DNA of 15,168 bases from CAZMCH01 sp964564735. Its GTDB lineage: Bacteria; Poribacteria; DTPJ01. The notes under the pieces were generated by a model. It saw only the letters and a list, made by a program, of their open reading frames with translations. It was not told where the DNA came from and ran no database searches. The stretch spans positions 1 through 15,168 of the forward strand of contig CAZMCH010000098.1 of the NCBI GenBank assembly GCA_964564735.1. The letters are read 5' to 3'. Positions within the stretch are counted from its first letter, which is position 1. Each line of letters opens with the position of its first letter. The position numbers and the translations under genes were made by a program. Positions 1 through 6,532 of this stretch are shown here, in pieces.

Positions 1-18
1 ACAGGTTTGAAAACCTGT
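1..18. repeat. 18-base palindromic hairpin at the window edge
   Basis: The arms ACAGGTTT and AAACCTGT are perfect complements around a GA centre, followed by CCCTAC. It lies about 70 bases beyond the 3' end of the rhodanese gene, so it could end that transcript, although no T-run is visible before the window edge. The motif resembles short hairpins scattered between genes in many environmental genomes; that resemblance is from memory and not checked. Confidence 0.5.
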
Positions 19-87
19 CCCTACATTTCATAATATCAAAAATTAATTCGGCGAACCAGATTATTGAAACCTATGGGAAAAGAGATA

Positions 88-981
88 TTAAAGCTTTGAG
101 CCAGTTTCGACAGGCAAAGTATCAATATTTGACCATTCATTGAAACTGCCGTCATAATTCAATACATTTGGATAACCAAGAATATGTTTTAATGTAAAAT
201 ATGTATGTGCAGACATTTGTCCCTGTCCGCATGACACAATTATAATTTTATCTGATGTTATCCCAAATTCCTCATACATCTTTGCCAATTCATCTTTGCT
301 TTTCCATGTTCCATCTTCGTTGAGATCAAGCCCCCAAAAATGATTAATAGCCCCTTTTATATGTCCTTTTCGTTTCCAATTTCCTTTTACACCTGAATAT
401 AATTCGGCAGGTCTAACGTCAATCAACACAGTGCTATCACTAGCAATAGCATCTTTAACCTGATCCATTTCTGCTCTGACGCCTTTATTAAGTTTATCAC
501 GATAGACTGTGGGTGTAATCTTAGGATAATCCTGTGTAACTAGATAGCCTTCGCTTTTCCATTTACTGAAACCACCATCGAGTATACCTGATTTGGGATG
601 CCCTAAGTAATCAAGCGCCCACAAAAGGTAAGGGGCTTTATAATCGCCTTTTTCTGAATAAATGACCACATTTGTTTTGCTGTCTATGCCTAATTTTTCG
701 AGCAGTTCTATCAGATTCCTTGTAGGAATGAGCTTTACAGGAACACCTCCATCAGGCCATCTCAAAGCATCAGGACTAAGGTATACTGCACCGGGTATAT
801 GCTCCAACCAATATTCAGCAACCGCATCCCTTACATCAATAATTCTAACATCAGGATTTTCGAGATTTGACATAAGCCACACAGGATTTATCAGCTTAGA
901 TGGCGTTTCCTGAGCATTGATTGCGAAAGTAAAATTAACTAATATTAAAACAAATGTAAGCAAGAAACGAATATTTTTCAT
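88..981 (-). CDS. Exported rhodanese-type sulfurtransferase (two rhodanese domains)
   Basis: Predicted thiosulfate or 3-mercaptopyruvate sulfurtransferase that moves a sulfane sulfur through a cysteine persulfide. The 297-residue protein begins with a signal peptide: Lys and Arg at residues 2-5, a hydrophobic stretch to about 20, and a likely cut after INA (23). It should therefore act in the periplasm. Two rhodanese domains follow, about 30-145 and 170-290. The first has the fold motifs (IIDVRD, HIPGAV, LDGGFSKW) but no cysteine in its loop (YSEKGDYKA), as is usual for the inactive lobe. The second carries Cys251 in CGQGQMSA, the expected active-site loop. The length fits the two-domain family. 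The start is supported by GGAGG eight or so bases upstream. The gene stands alone and its substrate cannot be read from the sequence. Confidence 0.9.
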   Translation of the reverse strand: MKNIRFLLTFVLILVNFTFAINAQETPSKLINPVWLMSNLENPDVRIIDVRDAVAEYWLEHIPGAVYLSPDALRWPDGGVPVKLIPTRNLIELLEKLGIDSKTNVVIYSEKGDYKAPYLLWALDYLGHPKSGILDGGFSKWKSEGYLVTQDYPKITPTVYRDKLNKGVRAEMDQVKDAIASDSTVLIDVRPAELYSGVKGNWKRKGHIKGAINHFWGLDLNEDGTWKSKDELAKMYEEFGITSDKIIIVSCGQGQMSAHTYFTLKHILGYPNVLNYDGSFNEWSNIDTLPVETGSKL

Positions 982-1231
982 TTTTTCCTCCGTTATACCA
1001 AAGATGTTTATTTTTTAAGCTTTCAGGCATAGTTTTAACGCTATTAAAACGTAGATTAAAACTATTTGGTTGACTGAATTAAATAACTGAAAACTATAAT
1101 TTGATTTTATGTTGAACTTATATCATTTTCCAAAAATTATTGTGTATTAGCAATGGCAGCAAGTTGCCTGTGGCAAAAATTTTCAGGGCTATTAATGCAC
1201 TATAAAATATGGAAATTGGTATTATATTAAA

Positions 1232-1256
1232 GCAACATTGTAGCATATTGCAACAT
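1232..1256 (+). promoter_or_regulatory. Candidate upstream activator site for the sigma-54 promoter
   Basis: A 17-base near-perfect dyad lies at 1239-1255: TGTAGCA, TAT, TGCAACA, with six of seven arm positions complementary. A further copy of GCAACAT at 1232-1238 repeats the half-site found at 1250-1256. The dyad centre is about 167 bases before the predicted sigma-54 start point, within the usual range for activators of the NtrC family, and its 17-base size is like NtrC sites. That the neighbouring activator binds here is inference. Confidence 0.35.
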
Positions 1257-1387
1257 AAATATTTGAAACGTGATGGGCGAAGCGTTATTGGTAAGGGGTA
1301 TTGCATGTTACGAAATAAAGCTGTGGAAATCCGCCAAATGTATTTAATCAGCGTTTTATTTCCCCTAACTGAAAAAGCGGATTAATA

Positions 1388-1403
1388 TGGCATATATATT
1401 GCA
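1388..1403 (+). promoter_or_regulatory. Sigma-54 (-24/-12) promoter
   Basis: The sequence TGGCATATATATTGCA matches the sigma-54 consensus TGGCACGNNNNTTGCW at every fixed position except the C and G after TGGCA. The GG and GC doublets have exactly the required spacing. Taking C1402 as -12 puts the transcript start near 1414, about 55 bases before the response regulator start codon. A sigma-54 activator gene lies 0.6 kb away, which fits. This is one of the best-supported regulatory sites in the window. Confidence 0.8.
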
Positions 1404-1468
1404 AATAAGAGATGTGGGGGAGGGCTGATCTTGTTATTAGTCCTTTTATTTTATTACGGGGGAAAATT

Positions 1469-1834
1469 ATGGCAAGGAATAAGGTTCTTATTGTTGATGA
1501 CGAAGTTGATATAACTGAAACTTTGGCTTATATACTTCAAACCAAAAGATTTAAGCCAATCACAGCAACCGATGGATTGGATTGCATCAAGAAAGTATCA
1601 TCAGAAAATCCAGATATTATCCTATTAGATATAAAAATGCCAGTTATGGATGGCTATGATGTGTGTGATTCAGTCAGAAAAAATATAAAGACAAAATCAA
1701 TCCCAATCATTATTGTTACATCAAGCGGGGATACTGATTCTATTGTGAAAGCTCATAAGGTTGGTGCAAGTGATTATATCGTAAAACCTTTCAATATTCC
1801 AACACTTTTACAAAAGATGCGCAAATATATTTGA
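1469..1834 (+). CDS. Single-domain response regulator (CheY/Spo0F-like receiver)
   Basis: A 121-residue stand-alone receiver with no output domain. All key positions are present: the acidic pair Asp10-Asp11 in VDDE, phospho-acceptor Asp54 in LLDIKMP, Thr84 in VTSSG and Lys106 in VKPF. It should be phosphorylated by a histidine kinase and act by protein contact, as a phosphorelay intermediate or a switch. The ATG at 1469 follows GGGGGAAA at a good distance. An in-frame ATG at 1412 is rejected because it would lie at or before the sigma-54 transcript start (about 1414). The promoter upstream implies expression only when a sigma-54 activator is active. The zipper miniprotein gene follows after 29 bases. 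The partner kinase is unknown; the kinase at 3465-4859 is the obvious candidate. Confidence 0.93.
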   Translation: MARNKVLIVDDEVDITETLAYILQTKRFKPITATDGLDCIKKVSSENPDIILLDIKMPVMDGYDVCDSVRKNIKTKSIPIIIVTSSGDTDSIVKAHKVGASDYIVKPFNIPTLLQKMRKYI

Positions 1835-1863
1835 TTAATATAAATGCAAGGGGAGGTATTAAA

Positions 1864-2049
1864 ATGGCAAAAGTAATATCTATGCTTGATGTATTGGAGG
1901 AAAATAAATCAATAAATAAAGAAAATGAATTACTTTATCATGAAATACAGCAACTAGCAAAGGAAAATGCTATCCTTACAGCAGAAAACCAGATGTTAAA
2001 GCGCTATAAGGAATTATATAGCCAATATGTAATATGGAAAGAGTTTTAG
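1864..2049 (+). CDS. Small leucine-zipper coiled-coil protein
   Basis: I do not recognise a family. This 61-residue acidic and basic mixed protein is mostly a predicted coiled coil. Leu24, Leu31, Leu38 and Leu45 fall exactly seven apart (d positions), with Asn21, Ile28, Asn35 and Asn42 in the a positions. Asn at a positions is known to favour parallel two-stranded zippers, as in GCN4. There is no basic DNA-binding segment before the zipper, no signal peptide and no membrane segment. The ATG at 1864 is chosen because GGGGAGG lies six bases before it; a TTG at 1831 would overlap the previous stop and lacks such a site. It is cotranscribed with the receiver gene, so a role in dimerising or anchoring a signalling partner is plausible but is inference. 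Confidence 0.75.
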   Translation: MAKVISMLDVLEENKSINKENELLYHEIQQLAKENAILTAENQMLKRYKELYSQYVIWKEF

Positions 2050-3452
2050 TCGCTATCAGGCAAATCCATCTTTTTTCGGAGTGTTGTTCGGCTGATTCCT
2101 AATATTGATGAAGCCTTTACCTGATTTTGTTCTGCTTCGTTAAGAGCCATATTGACAAGGGAATTTTCAACGTAACCTATAATTTCCTCATAGAGATTTT
2201 TTGAGCCTAGTGCAATTTTTTCTTTGAATGCGTTTGATATTGCATAACCAAGTTCCTTATAACTAAATTGCTGAGTAGTTTTTTTAATGCTTTCAGGTAT
2301 ATGCTCAGGCAAAATTAAACTGCCTTTGCATATAACTGCTGAACTCTTGATAATATTCTCAAGCTCTCGGACATTACCTTGCCAGTTATGATTCAAAAAC
2401 ATTTCCATCACTTTTGGCTCAACATCTTTTATATCCTTACCCAAATTTTCATTAGCCATTCCGATAAAATGACGGACAAGTAAAGGAATATCGTCTTTTC
2501 TTTCACGAAGAGGCGGAATATGAATTCTCATTACTCTAAGGCGATAATAAAGATCAGCCCTGAAATTTCCATTTTGCACTTGTTGTTCCAAATCTTTGTT
2601 TGTTGATGTAATTATTCTTGCATTCATCTTTATAGGCTTGTTACCGCCTACCCTTTCAAACATCCTTTCGTCAAGAACTCTCAGAAGGGTCGTCTGCATT
2701 TTATGCGATATATCCCCAATTTCGTCCAGAAGGATCGTTCCGTCTTGTGCAATCTCAAATTTTCCTTCTTTTTGGGTTATTGCGCTTGTGAAAGAGCCTT
2801 TTTCGTGTCCAAATAGTTCACTTTCTAATAATGTTTCTGTCAAACCTGCGCAATTAACCGTAACAAATGGCTTATCTTTTCTATCGCTATTATAATGAAT
2901 AGCCTTTGCAACTAGCTCTTTGCCAACACCAGTCTCTCCTTCAATTAATACGGTAATATCATTGGTAGTCAAAGTTCCTATGAGTTTATATATTTCTTGC
3001 ATTTTGGGGTTGTTGCCAACAATGTTATCTTTTTGATATTTGCCCATAATTTCCGAACGCAGATAATCGAGTTCTTGTGTTTGTTTATGAGCTTTTAATG
3101 CCCTATCAATGATCAATTTTACCTGATCAAGATCATCAAAAGGCTTAAGTATATAATCAAAAGCACCTGCTTGCATTGCTTTTATGGCAGTCTGCATCGT
3201 TCCGAAAGCGGTCATCATAATAACATAAATGCTGGGATCAATTTTTTTCATTTCTTCAAGTGCGGAAAGCCCGTCCATATTACCGGGCATCCTAATATCC
3301 ATTATCACTAAATCAGGTTTTTCTGATTTTAGTTTTTCAATCGCTTCTTGAGCGTTGCTTGCTATTATTGATTCGTGATCTTCATCTTTTAGAAACTGCT
3401 CAAATGCCCAGCATACAGATTTTTCATCATCAACAACCATTATCTTGCTCAT
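2046..3452 (-). CDS. NtrC-family sigma-54-dependent response regulator
   Basis: A 468-residue activator with the standard three parts. The receiver (about 1-120) has Asp52 as phospho-acceptor and Lys103. The AAA+ sigma-54 domain (about 142-380) has Walker A GETGVGKE at 172-179, Walker B ILLDEIGD at about 240-247 and the FRADLYYRLR segment. The C-terminus has a Fis-type helix-turn-helix (about 435-465, ending ILGISRTTLRKKM). The sigma-54 contact loop reads GSFTSA (219-224) instead of the usual GAFTGA. The ATG at 3452 gives the typical MSKIMVVDDE start; a GTG at 3464, directly after the kinase stop codon, would add four residues and cannot be excluded. It follows its kinase in one operon. Its last codon overlaps the stop of the convergent zipper gene. 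A likely target is the sigma-54 promoter at 1388, which is inference from position. Confidence 0.95.
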   Translation of the reverse strand: MSKIMVVDDEKSVCWAFEQFLKDEDHESIIASNAQEAIEKLKSEKPDLVIMDIRMPGNMDGLSALEEMKKIDPSIYVIMMTAFGTMQTAIKAMQAGAFDYILKPFDDLDQVKLIIDRALKAHKQTQELDYLRSEIMGKYQKDNIVGNNPKMQEIYKLIGTLTTNDITVLIEGETGVGKELVAKAIHYNSDRKDKPFVTVNCAGLTETLLESELFGHEKGSFTSAITQKEGKFEIAQDGTILLDEIGDISHKMQTTLLRVLDERMFERVGGNKPIKMNARIITSTNKDLEQQVQNGNFRADLYYRLRVMRIHIPPLRERKDDIPLLVRHFIGMANENLGKDIKDVEPKVMEMFLNHNWQGNVRELENIIKSSAVICKGSLILPEHIPESIKKTTQQFSYKELGYAISNAFKEKIALGSKNLYEEIIGYVENSLVNMALNEAEQNQVKASSILGISRTTLRKKMDLPDSD

Positions 3453-3464
3453 TGAAAAAATCAC

Positions 3465-4859
3465 TCACTTTTTTGTATAAGGCAAAATTAATGTAACCTT
3501 TGTTCCCTTGTCTTTAATGCTATCAATAAATACTTCTCCCTTATGCAGTTCTATAATTCTTTTAGCATTTGTAAGCCCTAAGCCAGTTCCGCCAGATTTT
3601 GCAGAGAAAAATGGCTCAAATACTCTATCAGAAATATCTTTTGACATGCCCTCACCTGAGTCTGATATTTCAATCTTTATGGCTTCATTATCTTGCTCGC
3701 AATGGACTTTTAAGTCGCCTCCATTTGGCATTGCTTGAATGGAGTTTAAGATTATATTCATAAAAACTTGTTTCATTTTGTTTATATCTATCATAGTTTC
3801 AGATATGGATTGACCTTCTATTTCTTCTATGATCTCAATTTTTTTGTGAGTTAAATTTGGCTTCATTAATTTAATGACTTCGTCTATAACATTTGCTATA
3901 TTAGCTTTTTCAAGAGTTAATTCCATAGGACGCGCAAAATCTAGTATCCCATTAACGATTATTTCTAATCTATTTATCTCATCTAATACAACCTGAAGAG
4001 ATTCTTCTACCGTTTCGTCATTAAGCTTTCTTTTTAGTAACTGAATCGTCATTTTCATAGAAGTCAAAGGATTTCTAATTTCATGAGCTATCCCGGCAGA
4101 TAATTGACCAACAGCAGCTAATCTTTCTGATTGCACAAGCCTGTCTCTTGATGTTTTTAATTCTCTTGTCATTTGATTGAAGGATTGAGCTAGTGTGCCG
4201 ATTTCATCATGTGTATTGACCTTTGCCTCTGCTGTTAAGTCGCCTGATGCGACTTTTTCTGTTACTAAAACGAGTTGTTTGACAGGTGCGGTTATATTAA
4301 AGGCGATAATGCTTCCCAATATAGCAACTAAAACAACGCCTGATATTGCAACGAGAATAACCGTCATAGCAGAATGGGATTTAGTTTCTTCAATATCTTT
4401 GGTAGAAACAATTAACGCCAATATTGTTTTACCATCAGGGTCGATATCATCAAGCCTATAATAAACAACCTTAAATGGTTCATTCTTGTATTTAACATCC
4501 CTGAAAAAAAAGGAGTCTTTCTCCCATAAGTCCTCAATTTCCTCTTTGTAAATAACCCCCATAATATCTTCAAGTTCATTTCTTGGAAATGACGTTGCAA
4601 AAACCCTTCCCTTATTATAGGCTATTATTTCTGATCCAATTACTTCGCTGATTCTAGTGTTTTTTAGAAAATCATCATTAAGCAGAAACCCCATAGAAGA
4701 AACGCCTTTTATGGCACGTACCATCTGACCACGTATTCTATCATCAATTCCTTTATATATAATGTTTATAGTAATGATAGATACAGCAGTTGTAACAACA
4801 GCAAGCAAAAGCGTATATGGGATTACAATTTTGATCCAAATGTTGATTTTCTTTATCAT
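3465..4859 (-). CDS. Membrane sensor histidine kinase (NtrB/AtoS-like)
   Basis: A 464-residue kinase expected to phosphorylate the response regulator encoded directly after it. Order: membrane segment about 9-34; an extracytoplasmic sensor region of about 130 residues (35-162) of no family I can name; second membrane segment about 164-188; HAMP linker about 188-240; dimerisation and phospho-acceptor domain with His259 in SAGIAHEIRNPLTS; ATP-binding domain with the N box (Asn372 in NIILNSIQAMPNGG), G1 box (ISDSGEGMS, about 398-406) and G2 box (GGTGLGLTNAK, 423-433). The HEIRNPL form of the H box is typical of kinases paired with sigma-54 activators. No Shine-Dalgarno precedes the ATG. Its stop codon directly abuts the GTG alternative start of the regulator, so the two are one operon. 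The signal sensed is unknown. Confidence 0.95.
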   Translation of the reverse strand: MIKKINIWIKIVIPYTLLLAVVTTAVSIITINIIYKGIDDRIRGQMVRAIKGVSSMGFLLNDDFLKNTRISEVIGSEIIAYNKGRVFATSFPRNELEDIMGVIYKEEIEDLWEKDSFFFRDVKYKNEPFKVVYYRLDDIDPDGKTILALIVSTKDIEETKSHSAMTVILVAISGVVLVAILGSIIAFNITAPVKQLVLVTEKVASGDLTAEAKVNTHDEIGTLAQSFNQMTRELKTSRDRLVQSERLAAVGQLSAGIAHEIRNPLTSMKMTIQLLKRKLNDETVEESLQVVLDEINRLEIIVNGILDFARPMELTLEKANIANVIDEVIKLMKPNLTHKKIEIIEEIEGQSISETMIDINKMKQVFMNIILNSIQAMPNGGDLKVHCEQDNEAIKIEISDSGEGMSKDISDRVFEPFFSAKSGGTGLGLTNAKRIIELHKGEVFIDSIKDKGTKVTLILPYTKK

Positions 4860-4869
4860 TGTATAGGGA

Positions 4870-4875
4870 ATTATA
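4870..4875 (-). promoter_or_regulatory. Possible -10 element before the kinase gene
   Basis: On the minus strand a perfect TATAAT lies only ten bases before the kinase ATG. No good -35 is present at 16-18 bases upstream. If real, transcription would start within a few bases of the ATG, giving an almost leaderless message, which would fit the absence of a Shine-Dalgarno. The evidence is thin in an AT-rich region. Confidence 0.25.
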
Positions 4876-4904
4876 TTTTTGTATTAATTCAAGAAGACCG
4901 TTCA

Positions 4905-4944
4905 CTTCGTTCCGTGTTACATTTCACTATCATTTTGAACGAAG
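4905..4944. repeat. Inverted CTTCGTTC / GAACGAAG pair
   Basis: CTTCGTTC at 4905-4912 and GAACGAAG at 4937-4944 are perfect complements 24 bases apart. The right-hand copy sits in CATTTTGAACGAAGCG followed by AAAAATCT. This is close to a dispersed intergenic motif (of the type TCATTCTGAACGAAG) that I recall from many unrelated bacterial genomes. That recollection is not verified here. Confidence 0.5.
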
Positions 4945-5175
4945 CGAAAAATCTTTTTTATTTTTCAAAGCGGAAATCCAAAAAAGATGATAAAGGAAAT
5001 GATTATGCTTCACTGGTAGAAGTAGAATCAATTAGGAATTAGCATAAGTCATTAAATGACTCAATTTGCCTATGTGTTGGATTCATTTTATTCGACGTAG
5101 AAAATTGTATTTACCACCAAGACACAAAGACACAAAGCAATAAATAAGATTGAAGCTTTTTAACGTTGCAAAAAA

Positions 5176-5261
5176 GGAATAGACTGTTGATTTTCGCTGA
5201 CTGTGTAACGCTGATAATCTCTGATTTTTTAGACAGATGAAATCAGAGGATAGACTATTGA
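5176..5261. repeat. Hairpin flanked by imperfect direct repeats
   Basis: CTCTGATTT at 5219-5227 and AAATCAGAG at 5240-5248 form a perfect 9-bp stem with a 12-base loop. The 15-base segments 5176-5190 and 5247-5261, which share the core ATAGACT-TTGA, match at 12 of 15 positions and flank it as direct repeats. The layout is like a tiny insertion with an eroded target duplication, but the right-hand direct repeat overlaps the stem end by two bases, so this reading is uncertain. Confidence 0.45.
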
Positions 5262-5336
5262 AAATAAAAGGTTTACTTGTAGCTATTTTTAGGGCTTTTG
5301 CTAATTATTTTTGTTTTATTTAGGTTTTTATAATTT

Positions 5337-5353
5337 CCAGCCTAAAAGGCTGG
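5337..5353. repeat. CCAGCC / GGCTGG hairpin
   Basis: CCAGCCTAAAAGGCTGG forms a perfect 6-bp G+C-rich stem with a TAAAA loop, followed by TCTACAAAG. It stands out in AT-rich surroundings. There is no T-run after the stem on either strand, so it is not a classical intrinsic terminator; a dispersed repeat hairpin is more likely. Confidence 0.5.
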
Positions 5354-5501
5354 TCTACAAAGTGCCTTCAATACTTGGTTTATGGTAACTAGCACAAGTT
5401 GTTATTTTTGCAAAAATGCAATGTTAGAGATTTAATCATCAATCCCTTGTGATACTTTGTGTTTTAGTGTCTTTTTGGTTCATTTTTATATCGAACTGAC
5501 G

Positions 5502-6521
5502 TTAGATTAATATTTTTTCGCCCATCTTTGCTGATAGATAAATAGCCTCTATTGTCTGCACAACCTTAAATCCATCATCAGCAGAGCATAATATTTTATC
5601 TCTGCCTAGAATTGCATTAATAAAATTTTCGACAGGTTGTTTTGATGGAGGCATGTTCGCTTCTGTTACTATGATTGCTTCTTCTTCTGGCTTTGTAATG
5701 ATAACCTTGAATGGCATACCTTCAACAAAGATAGTTCCTTTTGAGCCAAAATAAGCGTTATGTATTCGCCTTGCAACCTTGCTGTTGCCGATATTGGTTA
5801 TATTACAGACAGCATCGTTGTCTAGCTTTATGCTTGCGGATGTCCGCATATCAAATTCAGGGTCGTCCATGATTGCGCATATTTCCCTTGCGTTTAGTCC
5901 TGTCGTCCAAAAAAGTTCAGAAACAAGATGAGAACCAGAATCAATGAAATGTCCGCCTCCACCAAGTTTTGGGTCACCTCTAAATATAGTCGGTGGAACA
6001 ACTCCCGGCATATTTTCAGGCATTGGTGCAAGTCCAAAGACAACTTCGGCATTACCAACCCAACTGATGCTAACTTCTTCTATTTCGCCTATTTTATCAG
6101 ATTCTATAAGCTCCTTCACGTAATTAGTATGTTGCCAAAATGGGGGATTCATAGCTACTACTACAACAAGCCCTTTATTTTTTGAATACTCTGCAATCTT
6201 TTTTGCTTCGTCAGCTTTTAGTGCTAATGGTTTTTCTACAAGAACATGAAGACCTTTTTCTAATGCAAGCATTGTATTTTCATAATGCAAGGCATGAGGA
6301 GTTGCAATAAGGACTGCGTCCATTTCAACGGAGTCTAACATATCCCTATAATCAGTAAAGGTATAATCACAGTTAAAATGCTCTGCCATCTTTTGAAGCA
6401 TCTCTCTATCTCTTCGGCATAGTGCAACAAGCTCTGCATCGGATGATTTAACGATAACAGGTATATGCCTTCTTGATGCAAACGATCCAGCACCAATAAC
6501 ACCAATTTTGATTTTTTTCAT
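5502..6521 (-). CDS. Gfo/Idh/MocA-family NAD(P)-dependent oxidoreductase
   Basis: A 339-residue dehydrogenase of the family that oxidises or reduces sugars, inositols and related polyols. The N-terminal Rossmann fold begins IGVIGAGSFASRRH (nucleotide-binding Gly10, Gly12). The family signature VEKPLAL (95-101) carries Lys97. The catalytic segment GGGGHFIDSGSH (187-198) places Asp194 and His198. Length is typical. AGGAAAG precedes the ATG at a good distance. It is the last gene of the serine operon, 11 bases after the TIM-barrel gene. Pairing of a Gfo/Idh enzyme with a xylose-isomerase-like TIM barrel is common in sugar and inositol pathways. The actual substrate cannot be told. Confidence 0.93.
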   Translation of the reverse strand: MKKIKIGVIGAGSFASRRHIPVIVKSSDAELVALCRRDREMLQKMAEHFNCDYTFTDYRDMLDSVEMDAVLIATPHALHYENTMLALEKGLHVLVEKPLALKADEAKKIAEYSKNKGLVVVVAMNPPFWQHTNYVKELIESDKIGEIEEVSISWVGNAEVVFGLAPMPENMPGVVPPTIFRGDPKLGGGGHFIDSGSHLVSELFWTTGLNAREICAIMDDPEFDMRTSASIKLDNDAVCNITNIGNSKVARRIHNAYFGSKGTIFVEGMPFKVIITKPEEEAIIVTEANMPPSKQPVENFINAILGRDKILCSADDGFKVVQTIEAIYLSAKMGEKILI

Positions 6522-6532
6522 TTGATCTTTCC

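Larger units (their letters stand above)
982..1468. other. Intergenic region between divergent rhodanese and response regulator genes
   Basis: I see no convincing gene here. It holds the sigma-54 promoter and the candidate activator site listed separately. It also has a small TTGCC-TGT-GGCAA hairpin at 1164-1176 and a 7-base inverted pair, AATCCGC at 1328-1334 and GCGGATT at 1377-1383, with the second copy abutting the sigma-54 promoter. A weak sigma-70-like pair (TTGACT at 1070, TATAAT at 1095) has a 19-base spacer and I do not call it. No clear promoter for the rhodanese gene was found. Confidence 0.6.
5113..5479. repeat. Element bounded by 25-base inverted copies of a CACAAAG-rich repeat
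   Basis: The 25 bases at 5113-5137 (ACCACCAAGACACAAAG and onward) and the reverse complement of 5455-5479 match at 21 of 25 positions. The left copy contains ACACAAAG twice in tandem. The 317 bases between hold two hairpins and no gene. The arrangement resembles a small non-coding mobile element or two independent copies of a dispersed repeat in opposite orientation. No target duplication directly outside the arms was found. Confidence 0.55.
4860..5501. other. Gene-free region of degenerate short repeats
   Basis: No open reading frame with coding character is present over about 640 bases. The region is instead a patchwork of short motifs listed separately: an inverted GAACGAAG pair, a copy of a CACAAAG-rich repeat at 5113 with an inverted degenerate copy at 5455, an AAATCAGAG hairpin flanked by imperfect direct repeats, and a CCAGCC/GGCTGG hairpin. 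It separates the 3' end of the serine operon from the 5' end of the kinase gene, both on the minus strand, so it must hold the kinase promoter. I see no clear terminator after the oxidoreductase gene. Confidence 0.65.

Noticed and set aside
1070..1100. TTGACT and TATAAT as a plus-strand sigma-70 promoter
   Set aside because: The spacer is 19 bases, too long for a confident call, and the next gene already has a strong sigma-54 promoter.
1154..1167. Second sigma-54-like site, TGGCAGCAAGTTGC
   Set aside because: The GG-GC spacing is one base too short, which sigma-54 does not tolerate well, and no gene start follows nearby.
1118..1306. 62-codon minus-strand frame in the rhodanese-receiver intergenic region
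   Set aside because: No family match, cysteine- and hydrophobic-rich composition typical of chance frames, no ribosome site, and it overlaps the candidate activator site.
1412..1468. Longer receiver start at ATG 1412
   Set aside because: It would fall at or before the transcript start set by the sigma-54 promoter, and the 19 extra residues do not belong to the receiver fold; ATG 1469 has a good ribosome site.
5113..5137. CACAAAG repeats as a CRISPR array
   Set aside because: Only two tandem short units with no spacers and no cas genes; the second copy is inverted 317 bases away.
5337..5353. Hairpin as intrinsic terminator of the serine operon
   Set aside because: It lies about 150 bases past the last gene and has no T-run after the stem on the minus strand.
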